This document shows positions 31,697 through 42,568 of a DNA stretch of 64,000 nt, piece by piece. Position numbers and translations under genes: made by a program. A model generated the notes under the pieces. That model made no database searches. It saw only the letters and a list, made by a program, of their open reading frames with translations, and was not told the origin of the DNA. The DNA is from Clarkia xantiana subsp. parviflora. Lineage: Eukaryota; Streptophyta; Magnoliopsida; Myrtales; Onagraceae. Position 1 is the stretch's first letter. Each line of letters opens with the position of its first letter. The stretch is from NCBI GenBank assembly GCA_036873135.1, contig JAPTYO010000002.1, forward strand, positions 47,235,452 through 47,299,451, written 5' to 3'.

Positions 31697-34466
31697 TTAC
31701 AAAATGAGGAAAAATACAAGGACTCTAAAGATAATGCATTTAGGCTTGGTCCTTGTCGGCGGCATCAGCGAGAGCAGGGTCCACAAGATCTGTGGCAGAA
31801 GGCTCCACGGGTTCAGCTGCTGAGGGTCAATTATCGGGGTGTCGGTACTTGGAGGCTCCGCCATGCCTTCAACAACCGCGGGAGTACTCCCCTCATCACT
31901 CTCCTCCGAGAGGGCAAAGTATTTCTTCGCGAAGGGAGCGAGAGACGGAGACTTGTCGAAGTTGATGGCGTCGCCATACTCCAGATGGAGTTCCTCGACT
32001 GCTTTGAAGAGGGTATTCTCCACCTCCGCGCTGCAGAACTTCACTGCATCAGCTTGGAAGTCCTCGGACCCCCGATAATCCTTCCGGCCCTTGGTCTCAG
32101 CCGCGACCAGCTGCGCAGGAACCTCAGCAATTTGCTCCTCCAGAGCCTTCTTTTCAAGGACAAGTTTGTCCTCAGCAATTCGCCGCTCCTGCCGCTCCCG
32201 CTTCAGGAGCCCCTCGAAGTCACGAACCTGCTTTTGGAGGTCCCGAGTCTTTCGGTCGAGGATGGCCTGCTCCTTGGCCAGTTTTCCCCGCGAAGACTCG
32301 GAGGCCGCGAGATCCTCCTCAAGCTTAGCTATGACAGCGGGAGCCCCCTTTGCCCGCTCCTGCACCAGGGCTTCCTCGAAGGCGAAGATATACCCGAAGC
32401 AGCGGTTGATGTCCGCCATTTCCTGCGAAGGGAAAGTGTTAGCATATGAATAACTTGCCTTATTGATGAAAAGGTATTGATGAAGAGGAGGAGAATGAGA
32501 AGTCTTACCTCTATCCGGCGGATGTACATTTCTTGAACATCCCGACGGATGTCCTCCCGATCCAAAGAAATCGGATACCTCAGAGTGGGCAGGATTGAGC
32601 CTGCTAGCAGATGGGGAGCCAGCTCTGGGTATGTGTCCCCTTGTCGGAGCTGGACCCCTTGCAACGTTTGGATCGGGGTCCAGGGAGCCTCCTTCTGCGC
32701 GGGGTCGAAAACCTTGTAGAAACTCCCATCGAAGGGGAGAGGAGAAGGGCCGACGCGAGTCGTGGAGGGGCGCGCCTCCGACTCGCCCTGAGTCGGAGAG
32801 GGAGTGAAGTCGTGGATGGGCGACGGTTGTCGCTGTTGTGAAGAAGGCGAGGGGGGGCAGCCCCTTGGAGATTGGTTTCAGTGGGGACTGCCCCGCCCTC
32901 CGACGAGGAATCAGGGAGCCGCCCTCATCCGTCTCCTCGGAGGAGTCCAGATTCTCCACCCGACGAAATTGATCGCCGGTCGGGGTGTCTCCAGCCCCGA
33001 AAAGTGGCGCCCCTGCTGAATGAGGCGCCCCTGCTGAAGGTGGTGCCCCTGCTGAAGCTCCAGCACCCGATGGAGTTCCCGAGTGACCTGCACCTAGAGG
33101 ACGAGAGGCTTCAGAAACATAGTCAGGAAGTTGTTTAGGGCCCTTACACCAAACGACGCGCCGAGAAACATATTGATCTTTCCCGTGGAAGTTGTAGTAG
33201 CCCGCCTTCAGGACGCAAGGAGTTTCCCCTCGGAGGACACGTTTGACATCTGCGATGCGGGCCTCCATGGTCGAAGGGACCAACTCCTTAGGAACTAGCT
33301 TCCTGTACGATTTAATAGCTAGGCGGAGCTTCTGGACATCGAAGAGTCTGTCCACTTCCACGCGGCTCCGCTTTGTCCTCTCCGCGGAGGAAGATTCCGA
33401 CGGAGCAGCAGCTTTCTTGGCCGACTTCCTCTTCCGCGCGGGGCGGATAGCGTCGGTCTCCCCCTGCTTAAGGATCAGATTGGTCAGTACAGATACCTTC
33501 TTGGCTGCAAACAAATGGAAACAGAGATTAGAAATGTTACCCAAGGAACCCTATTGGAGGGGCCGTCGAAGAGTTGACCCCCAGAGACTATGTCGAGGAG
33601 GCGGATCCCAGCATTCACCAGGTCCCGCTCCGTCAGAGAATTGGCATCGAGGGGAGTATAGGACTCCCCCCATCGGTAAAGCTGGATAAGGTGAAGGGTC
33701 TGGAAGTCTTCATCAGAGTAGGTGTGGTAAGCGGGAGGAGAGTCCGCTTCCACCTCCCATCGGGGCCACGGGATCGAAGAATTCTGGATGAAGAAGTAGC
33801 TCATCTTCCACCCACTGTTATCGGACCCCGTGTCGATCAGGAGTCCCCGACCCTTGACAACCTTCCAGGTGTCATTGGTCCAGCTGCACAGCGCGAGTTG
33901 CGTCTTGTTCCACTTGGTCATCCGGGGGTAGAAGGCACAGACTCCCGCCTCGTTGCACTTCATCCCGTAGAAGGTTCTGAAGAGCTGGAGGCTGTAAATC
34001 CACTACTGTCGGAAGCAGAGAACCTGGAAGGCGTTCCATAGGCGGATGGCATGGGGAGAGAAGGTAGTTGGATGCGTCTTGTAGTGTTGGCACATCTCAA
34101 CCAGGTTGCCACAGAAGGGGAATCGAATTCCCGCCGATATTTGCCCCGTAGAGACAAATACCTCCCTTTTCCGGGGACGGGTAACCTCAAGGTTACTCGG
34201 GAGGCGAGGCCAAGGATATGGGAAGCGAGGCTCCCAAGTAGAAGTGATGCAGCCTTCCCGGAGAGCGGCCTCATAGGCAGTGCTGGAAATGTCGTTGGGT
34301 GCATAGTCGAAATTGAAGGGCTTTCTCCCCTCGGAACTGGATCCACTGTCTGAAATCAGCCATGGCAAGGAAAGGCACATTGGGTTTTTCGGAAAATTGC
34401 AAACGAACTAATCGAAGATGAAGGAAAAGATATACAAGCAACAGGGAAGAAATCCTTACCAGACAT
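31697..34466 (-). pseudogene. E6 antisense gene (Tat aORF), intron-containing
   Basis: Minus strand between integrase and the 3' LTR. Exon 1 is only ATGTCTG (34460-34466), then a GT-AG intron (34350-34459), then exon 2 from 34349; the codon closes across the intron (phase 1). Exon 2 encodes a segment ISAGIRFPF...LVEMCQHY...HAIRLW that resembles the 'putative gypsy type transposon' domain (PF04195). An in-frame TAG at 34003-34005 replaces a Gln. A second intron is likely at 33505-33540 (donor gtaaca, acceptor tttgcag), but phases miss by one base, so a lesion or another donor is involved. The last exon (to 31697) has a basic patch, a Gly/Ala/Pro repeat and a long coiled coil (about 32010-32390). 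Function unknown. Confidence 0.75.
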
Positions 34467-34605
34467 GATGACTTGAACCGAAGGGGATGATCTGAAAAGT
34501 TGCCGGAAAGTTGATCGGAGAGCAGAAAACCTTGAGTTCTCAGAGTTGCAGAGAGCTTTTGAAAATTCGGAAACGGTAAAAAAGAAACAGTGCCCAGGGT
34601 TAGGG

Positions 34606-34612
34606 TTTTATA
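34606..34612 (-). promoter_or_regulatory. Candidate TATA box of the E6 antisense gene
   Basis: The complement is TATAAAA, 140 bp upstream of the antisense ATG and just inside the 3' LTR. It is independent of the LTR promoter. Confidence 0.55.
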
Positions 34613-34983
34613 GGAAAAGAGGACAGGTGAAAGGACGTTCCAATCTGGATCGTCGAAGTCGAAGCGTTTTAATCCGAGCCGTTGAGATGAAACGTGCAGA
34701 ATGGCAACGGGCGTAATGATGAAACAGCCTGAAAAGCACTTTTTCAGAAAAAGCAGGCGCGAAAAATCAGGCACGGGTGCCAAAGACGTCGCTTCGTCAT
34801 CTGCTGCATTTAATGACTGAGGAACCGAGGAGTCTTCTCGGATTTGGTGACTATCCTCGAGGTATTGAGGAAACGTGGACGAGAAGATCCGTATCAAGTG
34901 ATTTTATCAAGGGAAAGGTCCCCGACTCCGATGTCGGGAGGTCGGGAGTTGAAAGACACGACGAACTGTAAGTCCCTCATGTC

Positions 34984-34994
34984 CTGGGGGCAAA
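34984..34994 (+). other. E6 polypurine tract
   Basis: ctgggggcaaa immediately before the 3' LTR start TGATGG. Confidence 0.85.
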
Positions 34995-35704
34995 TGATGG
35001 GTTTCGCTATGGCCGTTAGGCCCTTTAACGGTGAGGAAACGGTGAATAGGCCCACTGGGCCCTAAAAGGAGGTCAGGATGGCCAAGGCGAAGGGTCCCGA
35101 CAGAGGGAGTCCCGTTGGCGAAGGGTCCCGACATAGTCGGTCCCGATAGGCAAGCTGGGCGCTCCCGACGAGATGCCTTTAAGTAGGCCCCGATGATGAA
35201 TTCCTGAGAATGATTGGCCCTGTCACGATGACGAGGGGTCCCGAGCGGTGACACAACAAGATAACTCTGGAGTCCCCGATATTAGTCGGGACTTGCTATC
35301 AGAGGTTGAGGCCGGGATACGCGGAGCGTGGCCGAGATAAGAGAGATCATGGCCGAGATAGGCGGGATCGTGGCCGAGATACGCGGAGCGTGGCCGAGAT
35401 AGGCGAGATCATGGCCGAGATAGGCGGGATCGTGGCCGAGATACGCGGAACGCGGGCTAACCGCCCCAGCGGTTCTCCAGGTAACTGAGGTAGCTCTTCG
35501 CCTATAAAAGGGCAGAAGTTACCTCAGATTGAATACGATTACATACTGAGACTCTTGCTTACCAGTTTATACGAGATACTCATTTAAGCATCGGAGAGGG
35601 ATTCTGGGTCACCGCCCGGTCTATCCCCTCTTGCAGGATTACGTGGAGCGAAGGAGTTCGGATCGCCGTCAAGACCGTGCCGGAGTTCCAACCGTGATCC
35701 AACA
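34995..35704 (+). repeat. E6 3' LTR (710 bp)
   Basis: Like the 5' LTR but with six instead of seven 21-bp units, which equals the 21-bp length difference exactly. Followed by TSD atatg. Confidence 0.95.
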
Positions 35705-35709
35705 ATATG

Positions 35710-35823
35710 TAATGTATATAATAGCTTAAGAACTAGTACGCTAATTGAAACATATTTGAGTATTATAGATGTTAACCGTTTTATATGTAATCTATATAAT
35801 AGCTTAAGAACTAGTACGCTAAT
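35710..35823. repeat. 78-bp tandem duplication at the E6 insertion site
   Basis: 35747-35823 repeats the unit formed by 24818-24858 plus 35710-35746. E6 thus landed inside the first of two 78-bp copies (gagtattatagatgttaacc and agaactagtacgctaat are shared). Confidence 0.88.
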
Positions 35824-35918
35824 ATATATAATTACAAGATGCACGTATCTTCAGGGATTAAAATATTTTAGGTACTTAGGAAACACTGTTTAAAAATTAG
35901 TACCTGAGAATTTTTATT

Positions 35919-38477
35919 TTATTTTTCAATAAGCTTGGTACGTTCATGAAACATTGGGTTTTTGGCTATCTTTACTGCAGACTCAGTATCAGTGAATATA
36001 GGAATGGGCAAAGTGACATGCACCCCAAGCTCCTTTAGAAGCCTAGCAACCCAAAGAGCCTCTTGAATGGCTGCCCTCAAGCATCTGTACTCTGCCTCTG
36101 CACTTGAAAGGGAAACCGTGTCTTGCTTCTTCACTTTCCACCCTACCATAGCTCCACCAAGCTTTACACGATATGCACTAAAGGACTTCCTACTGAATGG
36201 GCAAGCTGCCCAATCTGAATCACAATAAAGACTCAAGTCAAGTGCAATGTTGGTTGGGTAGAGAAGTCCTTGGCCAGGAGTACCTTTGATGTACTTGATC
36301 ACCCTTATAGCTGCATCATGATGGGACTTCTTAGGCTTGTCAACAAACTGACTTAGCCTTTGAACTGCAAAGCTAATATCTGGCCTAGTCATTGTCAAAT
36401 ACAACAACTTGCCCACCAATCTTCTATAGGCAGACACATCTTCAAGAGGCAAATCATCTGAGGAGGTGTTGGTTGCTTCATCATATGCGCAAGTTGTGAG
36501 CTTGAGATTGAACTCCATAGGAGTCTCACAGGGTCTAGCAGCCCCCAAACCAGCCTCCTCAATAAGCTCAAGGGCATACTTCCTTTGGTTGATGACGAAA
36601 CCCTCTTTGGACCTTGCAATTTCCAAACCCAAGAAATACCTCAAGTTGCCCAAATCCTTGAGCTTAAAATGGGACTTCAGAATGGACTTCAAGTGTTCAA
36701 TCATAGAAGCACTTAAGCCTGTGATGACCAAATCATCCACATAAATGAGAAGATACACCCTGTCTTCACCATTTGCCTTGGTGAACAAGGAATGATCCGA
36801 GGCACTTTGAGAATAGCCATTCTCCAATAGGGTGTTGGTGAGCTTGATGTTCCATTGTCTAGATGCTTGCTTTAACCCATAAAGTGACTTCAAAAGCTTG
36901 CACACACGCTTAGAAGCACCAGGAGTGACCATAGGAGAATCAAAGCCTTGAGGAATGTCCATGTAAACCTCTTCATGCAAGTCACCTTGAAGAAAAGCAT
37001 TGTTGACATCCATGTGGAAGAGTCCCCAAGAATGAGAGGCTGCCATAGCCAAAACAATCCTCACAGCTGTCATCTTCACCACAGGGGAAAAGGTCTCATT
37101 GAAATCAGTCCCTTCTACTTGGGTAAAACCTTTGGCAACAAGCCTAGCCTTGTACCTTTCAATGGAACCATCAGAGTTGTACTTCACCCTAAACACCCAT
37201 TTGCAACCAATAGAAGACTTCCCATGGGGCAGCTCCATAATCTTCCATGTGTTGTTATCTTGTAAAGCCTTGATCTCCTCCTTCATAGCAATCACCCAAT
37301 TTGAGTCTTTGACTGCTTGCTTATATGTAGAAGGCTCATTGATATTGTCAATGGAAGCTAAGAAGCAATTGAAGGTAGGATTAAGATGATCACAGGCAAT
37401 GTACTTCTCCATTCCAAAAGCAGCATTTGAAGAAGAGTCCTTTCTCAATTGAGCAATCCTTGCACTCCTTCTCAAGGCAGGTACATGTGGAGGCTCAACC
37501 AAAGGAACCTGAGGAGGAGCATCCTCAACCATGGGGGGCTGAGGTGGAGAGACCAAAGGAAAAACCATTGGTGATCCAGAAGAAGACTCCTCAACTAATA
37601 ACTTGGACTCCAAGCAAGTAGGTAACAGAGATCTCAACTCTGCCTTAGACATGCCAAAAGGAAAGATGTTCTCATGAAAAACAACATCCCTTGAAACTTG
37701 GAAAGCTGAATTGGAAATCTTCATCACAAGATAACCTTTTTGAGAAGTGGAGTATCCCATGAGGATGCAAGGCTCAGCTCTTGAACTAAACTTGTCAGAG
37801 TTGTTCAAGTTTGTGGCAAAGCATAGGCAGCCTATGATCCTTAAATGATTGATGGAAGGTGGCTTGCCATAAAGAACCTCCATAGGAGATTTGAACTCCA
37901 AAGAAGATGAAGGTAACCTATTCATCAAATAACAAGCAGTGAGAACACAATAGCCCCAATACTTGATAGGCATACAAGCCTGAAACCTCAATGCCCTTGC
38001 CACATTCAAAATTTGTCTATGCTTGCGCTCCACTCTGCCATTCTGCTGAGGAGTGTAGGTGCAACTAGTTTGATGCTGAATTCCCAAAATAAGGAAATGA
38101 TCCTTGCAAATGGAATTGATGAACTCAGATCCATTATCACTCCTAGCAATCTTCACCATAGCTCCAAACTGATTCTGAACCATCAATAAGAAGCTTTGAA
38201 TATGAATGAAGGTATCACTCTTGTTCTTCATTAGAAAAACCCAAGTTTCCCTGGAGAAGTCATCCACAATGGTGAGGAAGTATTGATAGCCTTTGATTGT
38301 AGGGACTTTATATGGACCCCAAAGATCCAAATGTATCAAGGCAAAAGGAACAGAGGCATGAGAATGACTAATAGGGAAAGATAATCTTGATTGCTTGGCC
38401 AAAGGGCAAATGGTACAATGTTTGACACATTTATTTGAAGAGTCATTTAAACATAATACATCACTCAAATGACCCAA
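35919..38477 (-). CDS. E7 integrase-reverse transcriptase-RNase H, 852 codons, C-terminus truncated
   Basis: A long uninterrupted frame with the integrase zinc-finger end HCTICPLAK. Its catalytic D,D,E motifs are HLDLWGPY, ARSDNGSEF and PQQNGRVERKH. RT has CKWVFRVKYNSDGSIERYKARLVAKG and MDVNNAFLQGDLHEEVYM, with active site YVDDLVITG. RNase H has YCDSDWAACP and SLSSAEAEYRCL. The frame ends after NPMFHERTKLIE, where E8 continues for about 65 more residues. Upstream, a TGA at 38493-38495 separates it from the protease frame. Apart from these two defects the enzyme core looks preserved. Confidence 0.92.
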   Translation of the reverse strand: MGHLSDVLCLNDSSNKCVKHCTICPLAKQSRLSFPISHSHASVPFALIHLDLWGPYKVPTIKGYQYFLTIVDDFSRETWVFLMKNKSDTFIHIQSFLLMVQNQFGAMVKIARSDNGSEFINSICKDHFLILGIQHQTSCTYTPQQNGRVERKHRQILNVARALRFQACMPIKYWGYCVLTACYLMNRLPSSSLEFKSPMEVLYGKPPSINHLRIIGCLCFATNLNNSDKFSSRAEPCILMGYSTSQKGYLVMKISNSAFQVSRDVVFHENIFPFGMSKAELRSLLPTCLESKLLVEESSSGSPMVFPLVSPPQPPMVEDAPPQVPLVEPPHVPALRRSARIAQLRKDSSSNAAFGMEKYIACDHLNPTFNCFLASIDNINEPSTYKQAVKDSNWVIAMKEEIKALQDNNTWKIMELPHGKSSIGCKWVFRVKYNSDGSIERYKARLVAKGFTQVEGTDFNETFSPVVKMTAVRIVLAMAASHSWGLFHMDVNNAFLQGDLHEEVYMDIPQGFDSPMVTPGASKRVCKLLKSLYGLKQASRQWNIKLTNTLLENGYSQSASDHSLFTKANGEDRVYLLIYVDDLVITGLSASMIEHLKSILKSHFKLKDLGNLRYFLGLEIARSKEGFVINQRKYALELIEEAGLGAARPCETPMEFNLKLTTCAYDEATNTSSDDLPLEDVSAYRRLVGKLLYLTMTRPDISFAVQRLSQFVDKPKKSHHDAAIRVIKYIKGTPGQGLLYPTNIALDLSLYCDSDWAACPFSRKSFSAYRVKLGGAMVGWKVKKQDTVSLSSAEAEYRCLRAAIQEALWVARLLKELGVHVTLPIPIFTDTESAVKIAKNPMFHERTKLIEK

Positions 38478-38495
38478 ATGAGTAGATGATATGTG

Positions 38496-40177
38496 TCATA
38501 AACGCATATGCCAAAGCCAAGAAGCCTCCTCTTTATTTGCCTTTGAAGTATTATAAGTTGCCACCACCTTGCTTGAGCCTGAAGGTAGTGAGTCCCTGAG
38601 TATGTAAAGGCCTTTGGATCTCTCACCAATCACCATTGGCTTCCCAACATGGCCCTGAATCAACACATTTGCACAAGTAAATATAACTTTGCAATTCAAC
38701 TGAGTAGGAAGCTTAGACACTGAGATCAAGTTGAACTTGAAATCAGGCACATATAGAATGTCATACAAGGTAAAACCAGAGGAGAAGGAGCAGCTCCCAA
38801 TATGAGTGACCTTGCACTTATTGCCATTTGGTTGAACAAATTGATGAGGGGAATCAGCCTTCCTTATGTTGTGCAACCAGCTCAAATGATGAGTGATATG
38901 GTTAGTAGCACATGAGTCTACAATCCAAATCATAGATGAACTAGATGTGGGGGATATACCTGCCATGTTCACACGAATAGGCTCATCCTCTTGAAATGAA
39001 AGGGGATCAAAGTCATCTTGAATGGCAATGTGTTGGACCCTTCCATCCAAGCCAGTGTGAAGAATCCTTTGCTCCTTAGTTCCATGAAAGATTCTTTTGT
39101 CCTCTAAAGCCACATGTTCCACCAAAACAGAGGAAGGATTCTCATCATCCAAGCTCACATTGGCTGCATTCCAAGGTCCTTTCAAGGCTGAGGAGGGTGC
39201 AAGGTGTGGATGCTTCTTCCAACAAGTATCCATCTTGTGCCCCTTCTTGCCACAAAAGGAGAAAAACCAAGTTGACTTATCAACCTTGCCTCCCTTGCCA
39301 TTGGAACCACCTGAAGAGGATCCCTGGACAGCTTCATAAGAAGAGGAGCCATTGTCATTGTAATTCCTTGGGAAAGAAGCAACATTGTTAGAACCATTGC
39401 CACCTGAGTTATATCCTCCACCACCTCTTGAATTGATGAAGTTCCTTGAGATTATAGGGTTGTGGCCTCCCCCAAATCCCCTATAGAACCAGAGATGGCA
39501 CGTTGGCTTTCCTCTTGTAGCAACACAGAAAAAGCCACACTCAATGAAGGCAATGGTTGCCTCATCAAGAGACTACTTCTAATATGAGAAAATGATTCAT
39601 TCAAGCCTAAGAGAAAAGCAATCAGTTTCTGTTTCTCCTTATGCTCATTGATCAACTTGCTATCAGCTGAACACTCAAGCCTTAGGTCATCAATGGAACC
39701 CAATGCATCCCAAAGCTGTTTCATCCTCCCAAAGTATTCAGTGATTGATTGAGCACCTTGTGAGCATTGGTAAATTTCCCTTGTGAGCTGGAAGATTTGT
39801 GTCCCGTCAAACTTCTCAAACATTTCTTTGAGATCAAGCCAAATAGACAATGCAGTGTTGTTGTAAACCAACCCATTCACCAACTCCTTAGCAACGGTGT
39901 TCCTTAACCAAGCTTTGACCAAAGCATTGGCTCTGTCCCACCTCACATGCTGAGCCACAGGCACACTCAGACGTGAGCATGTACCATCTATAAACCCAAT
40001 CTTGTTCTTTACAAGCAGTCCCTCCTTGATTGATGTGCTCCATGCGTGATAATTGCTTGATCCTTGAAGCTGAAAAGGAATCAGCAACAATCCAGTGGTG
40101 TCCAAGGGATGCAAGGATAGTGGATCTTCAATCGAGTAATCAGCCATGTTGCAATGACCAAATCTCCAGAAACACAA
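38496..40177 (-). pseudogene. E7 gag and protease, broken
   Basis: Gag begins at ATG 40177 with DPLSLHPLDTTG and FQLQGSSNYHAWS, the copia-type gag N-terminus (PF14244-like), followed by a UBN2-like stretch. A stop at about 39450 and a shift before 39300 break it near the zinc knuckle; the surviving part reads FCGKKGHKMDTC, so its first Cys is lost. The protease has WIVDSCATNHIT, where E8 and relatives have DSGATNHI: Gly changed to Cys in the catalytic DSG would abolish activity. The frame ends at TGA 38493-38495 in an otherwise conserved LWHxRLGH motif. Confidence 0.85.
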
Positions 40178-40592
40178 CTGAATTTGACGTAAAGAACAAT
40201 AAACTTCAACAAACTAACAACCACAACAGCAGAAACCCAACGGAATTCCCAGAAATTGATGAATCTTCAACACCAAGCAATACGAGCAAGAACACCAGGT
40301 ATGTGTAACAGAAACAAGATCACGCAGCTATCCAGAATGAATCTAGGCATCAATCCAGTCCAGAAACAGTCGCAAATGGATCAAGATCACGAAATCAATG
40401 ATCGCAATCAAGAAAACCAGCTAATCAATCACCTAAATAATCGAAGCTTGAAGACGAAGCAAACGACGAAGAACCTCGCTTGGAAAGCAAGAACTGGCTG
40501 ATCTAAGCTGATACGACCCAAATGCAGATTCAATTGAGCTGAAACACAACTCAATTGATGATGTAGAAGACTTACAAAGAGTCGAAGTCCAG

Positions 40593-40777
40593 TATGAATG
40601 AGAATGCTTCATTAATCAACTAGGTATTACAAAGCAAGGGTTACAATATATATACTAAGTACTAGGCTCACCAACTAAGACTATACAATCACCTATAAAC
40701 CAGGTGCACGTAGTGTAAACATAGTGTAATATATTGAAAACATAGAGTCTTCATATGGTTTCATATACACTTCTATA
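40593..40777 (-). repeat. E8 3' LTR
   Basis: 185 bp. On the minus strand it starts TATAGAAG and ends TTCATA. A G/A-rich polypurine tract (complement of about 40778-40815) precedes it. The pol stop codon (40773-40775) lies inside the LTR. Confidence 0.92.
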
Positions 40778-42568
40778 TTCTCCCATCCTTTTCTTCTTCT
40801 TCTTTTCCTTCTTGAAACACATCCTTGATTCCATAAAGCTTCAATAAGGCAAGATGTTGATTCTTGACTAATGCCTTGGTGAGTAAGTCAGCCACTTGAT
40901 CTTTGGATGATATATAATAGACACCAATCATTCCTGAGTTGATGTGGTGTCTTGTGAAGTGGCAGTCAAGTTCAATATGCTTGGTGCGCTCATGGAACAT
41001 GGGGTTTTGGCAATCTTTAAAGCTGCATCACTATCTGTATGGATTGGGATTGGCAAGGTAACTTGCAATCCAAGTTTCTGGAGGATTCTGTTAACCCAAA
41101 GTGCTTCTTGAATAGCAACCCTCAAGCATCTATATTCAGCTTCAGCACTTGATAAAGAAATGGTGTCTTGTTTCTTGACATTCCATCCTATCATAGCTGA
41201 TCCAAGTTTTACACAATATGCACTCACTGACTTCCTACTGAAAGGGCAAGCTGCCCAATCTGAATCACAAAAGATACTCAATTTGAGAGAGTTGTTGGAA
41301 GGATAGATCAAACCTTGACCTAGGGTGCCTTTGATGTATTTAACCACCCTCATTGCAGCATCATAATGGGACTTCTTAGGCTTGTCTACAAATTGACTAA
41401 GCCTTTGAACTGAGAAGCTTATGTCTGGTCTTGTCATGGTAAGATATAGCAATATACCAATGACCCTTCTATAGGAAGTGGCATCTTCCAAGAGTATATC
41501 ATCAGGGTTGGAGTTGGTGGCTTTGTCATACTCATGTGTGGTGAGTTTGGTATTGAATTCCATTGGAGTTTCAGCTGGCCTAGCAGCTCCTAAGCCTGCA
41601 TCCTCTATAAGCTCCATAGCATACTCCTTTTGATTGATGACAAGACCTTGGTTTGATCTTGCAACCTCCAAGCCTAAAAAATACCTCAAGTCTCCCAAAT
41701 CCTTCAATTTGAAGTGTGTTTGGAGTGTGCACTTCAATTGATTTATCATCTTGGCATTTGAACCAGTGATTAAGAGATCATCAACGTAGATGAGTATGAA
41801 CACTTTGTCATTACCTTGTATCTTGCTAAACAAGGAATGATCTGAGGCACATTGCTTGTAGCCAGTCTTCAACAAGGTTTGGGTGAGCTTGATGTTCCAT
41901 TGCCTTGGTGCTTGTTTGAGCCCATATAAGGACTTGTTGAGCTTGCATACTCTTTTGGGGGATGCTTCAATGGACCTAGATGGATCAAATCCTTGAGGAA
42001 TGTTCATGTATACTTCCTCAGTTAGATCACCTTGGAGGAATGCATTGTTTACATCCATGTGATACAATCCCCATGATTTGGCAGCTGCCAATGCCAAGAC
42101 AATCCTCACTATGTCCATCTTGACTACAGGTGAGAATGCCTCATTGAAATCAGTGCCTTCCACTTGATTGAATCATTTGGCAACCAATCTTGCCCTGTAT
42201 CTTTCAGTAGATCCATCAGAGTTGTACTTGATTTTGAAGACCCATTTGCAACCAATTGAGGATTTTCCTTGAGGTAGGTCTACTATCTTCCATGTGTTGT
42301 TGTCTTGAAGAGCTTGTATCTCCTCCTTCATAGCCACAATCCAGTTTGGATCCTTGATGGCTTGCTTGTTAGTGCTTGGTTCTTTAATCTTGGCAATGGC
42401 AGTCAAGAAGCATTTGAATTGGGGGCCTAGAGTATCATAAGATACATACCTTTCCATTCTAAAGGTGGCATTAGAACTAGGCTTGTTTTGAAGGACAGCA
42501 ATCCTTGCACTCCTCCTTATTTGTGGAGAGTTTCTTTGGAAAATTCTGAGGCTCCTTCTTATGGAAGA
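40773..42568 (-). pseudogene. E8 reverse transcriptase-RNase H
   Basis: Continues the gag-pol frame. It includes CKWVFKIKYNSDGSTERY, a TGA at 42170-42172 in the VAKGFxQ motif, then MDVNNAFLQGDLTEEVYM and YVDDLLITG. RNase H has FCDSDWAACP and SLSSAEAEYRCL. A 1-bp loss at about 41010 shifts the frame at NPMFHERT; the C-terminus then continues to the stop at 40773. Compared with E7 this copy keeps the pol end, including QVADLLTKAL. Confidence 0.9.

Larger units (their letters stand above)
24859..35704 (+). mobile_element. E6: young, nearly intact Ty3/gypsy Tat-lineage element
   Basis: LTRs 24859-25589 and 34995-35704; TSD atatg at 24854-24858 and 35705-35709; TGGCGCC-type PBS; polypurine tract ctgggggcaaa. 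Order on the plus strand: gag, protease, reverse transcriptase, RNase H, a second archaeal-type RNase H, integrase, then a tandem-repeat spacer and an antisense gene. The dual RNase H and the antisense gene are Tat hallmarks. Coding lesions are two nonsense codons and a 1-bp deletion in gag-pol, plus one stop in the antisense gene. LTRs differ by one 21-bp repeat unit and roughly eight substitutions, so the insertion is recent. Confidence 0.96.
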
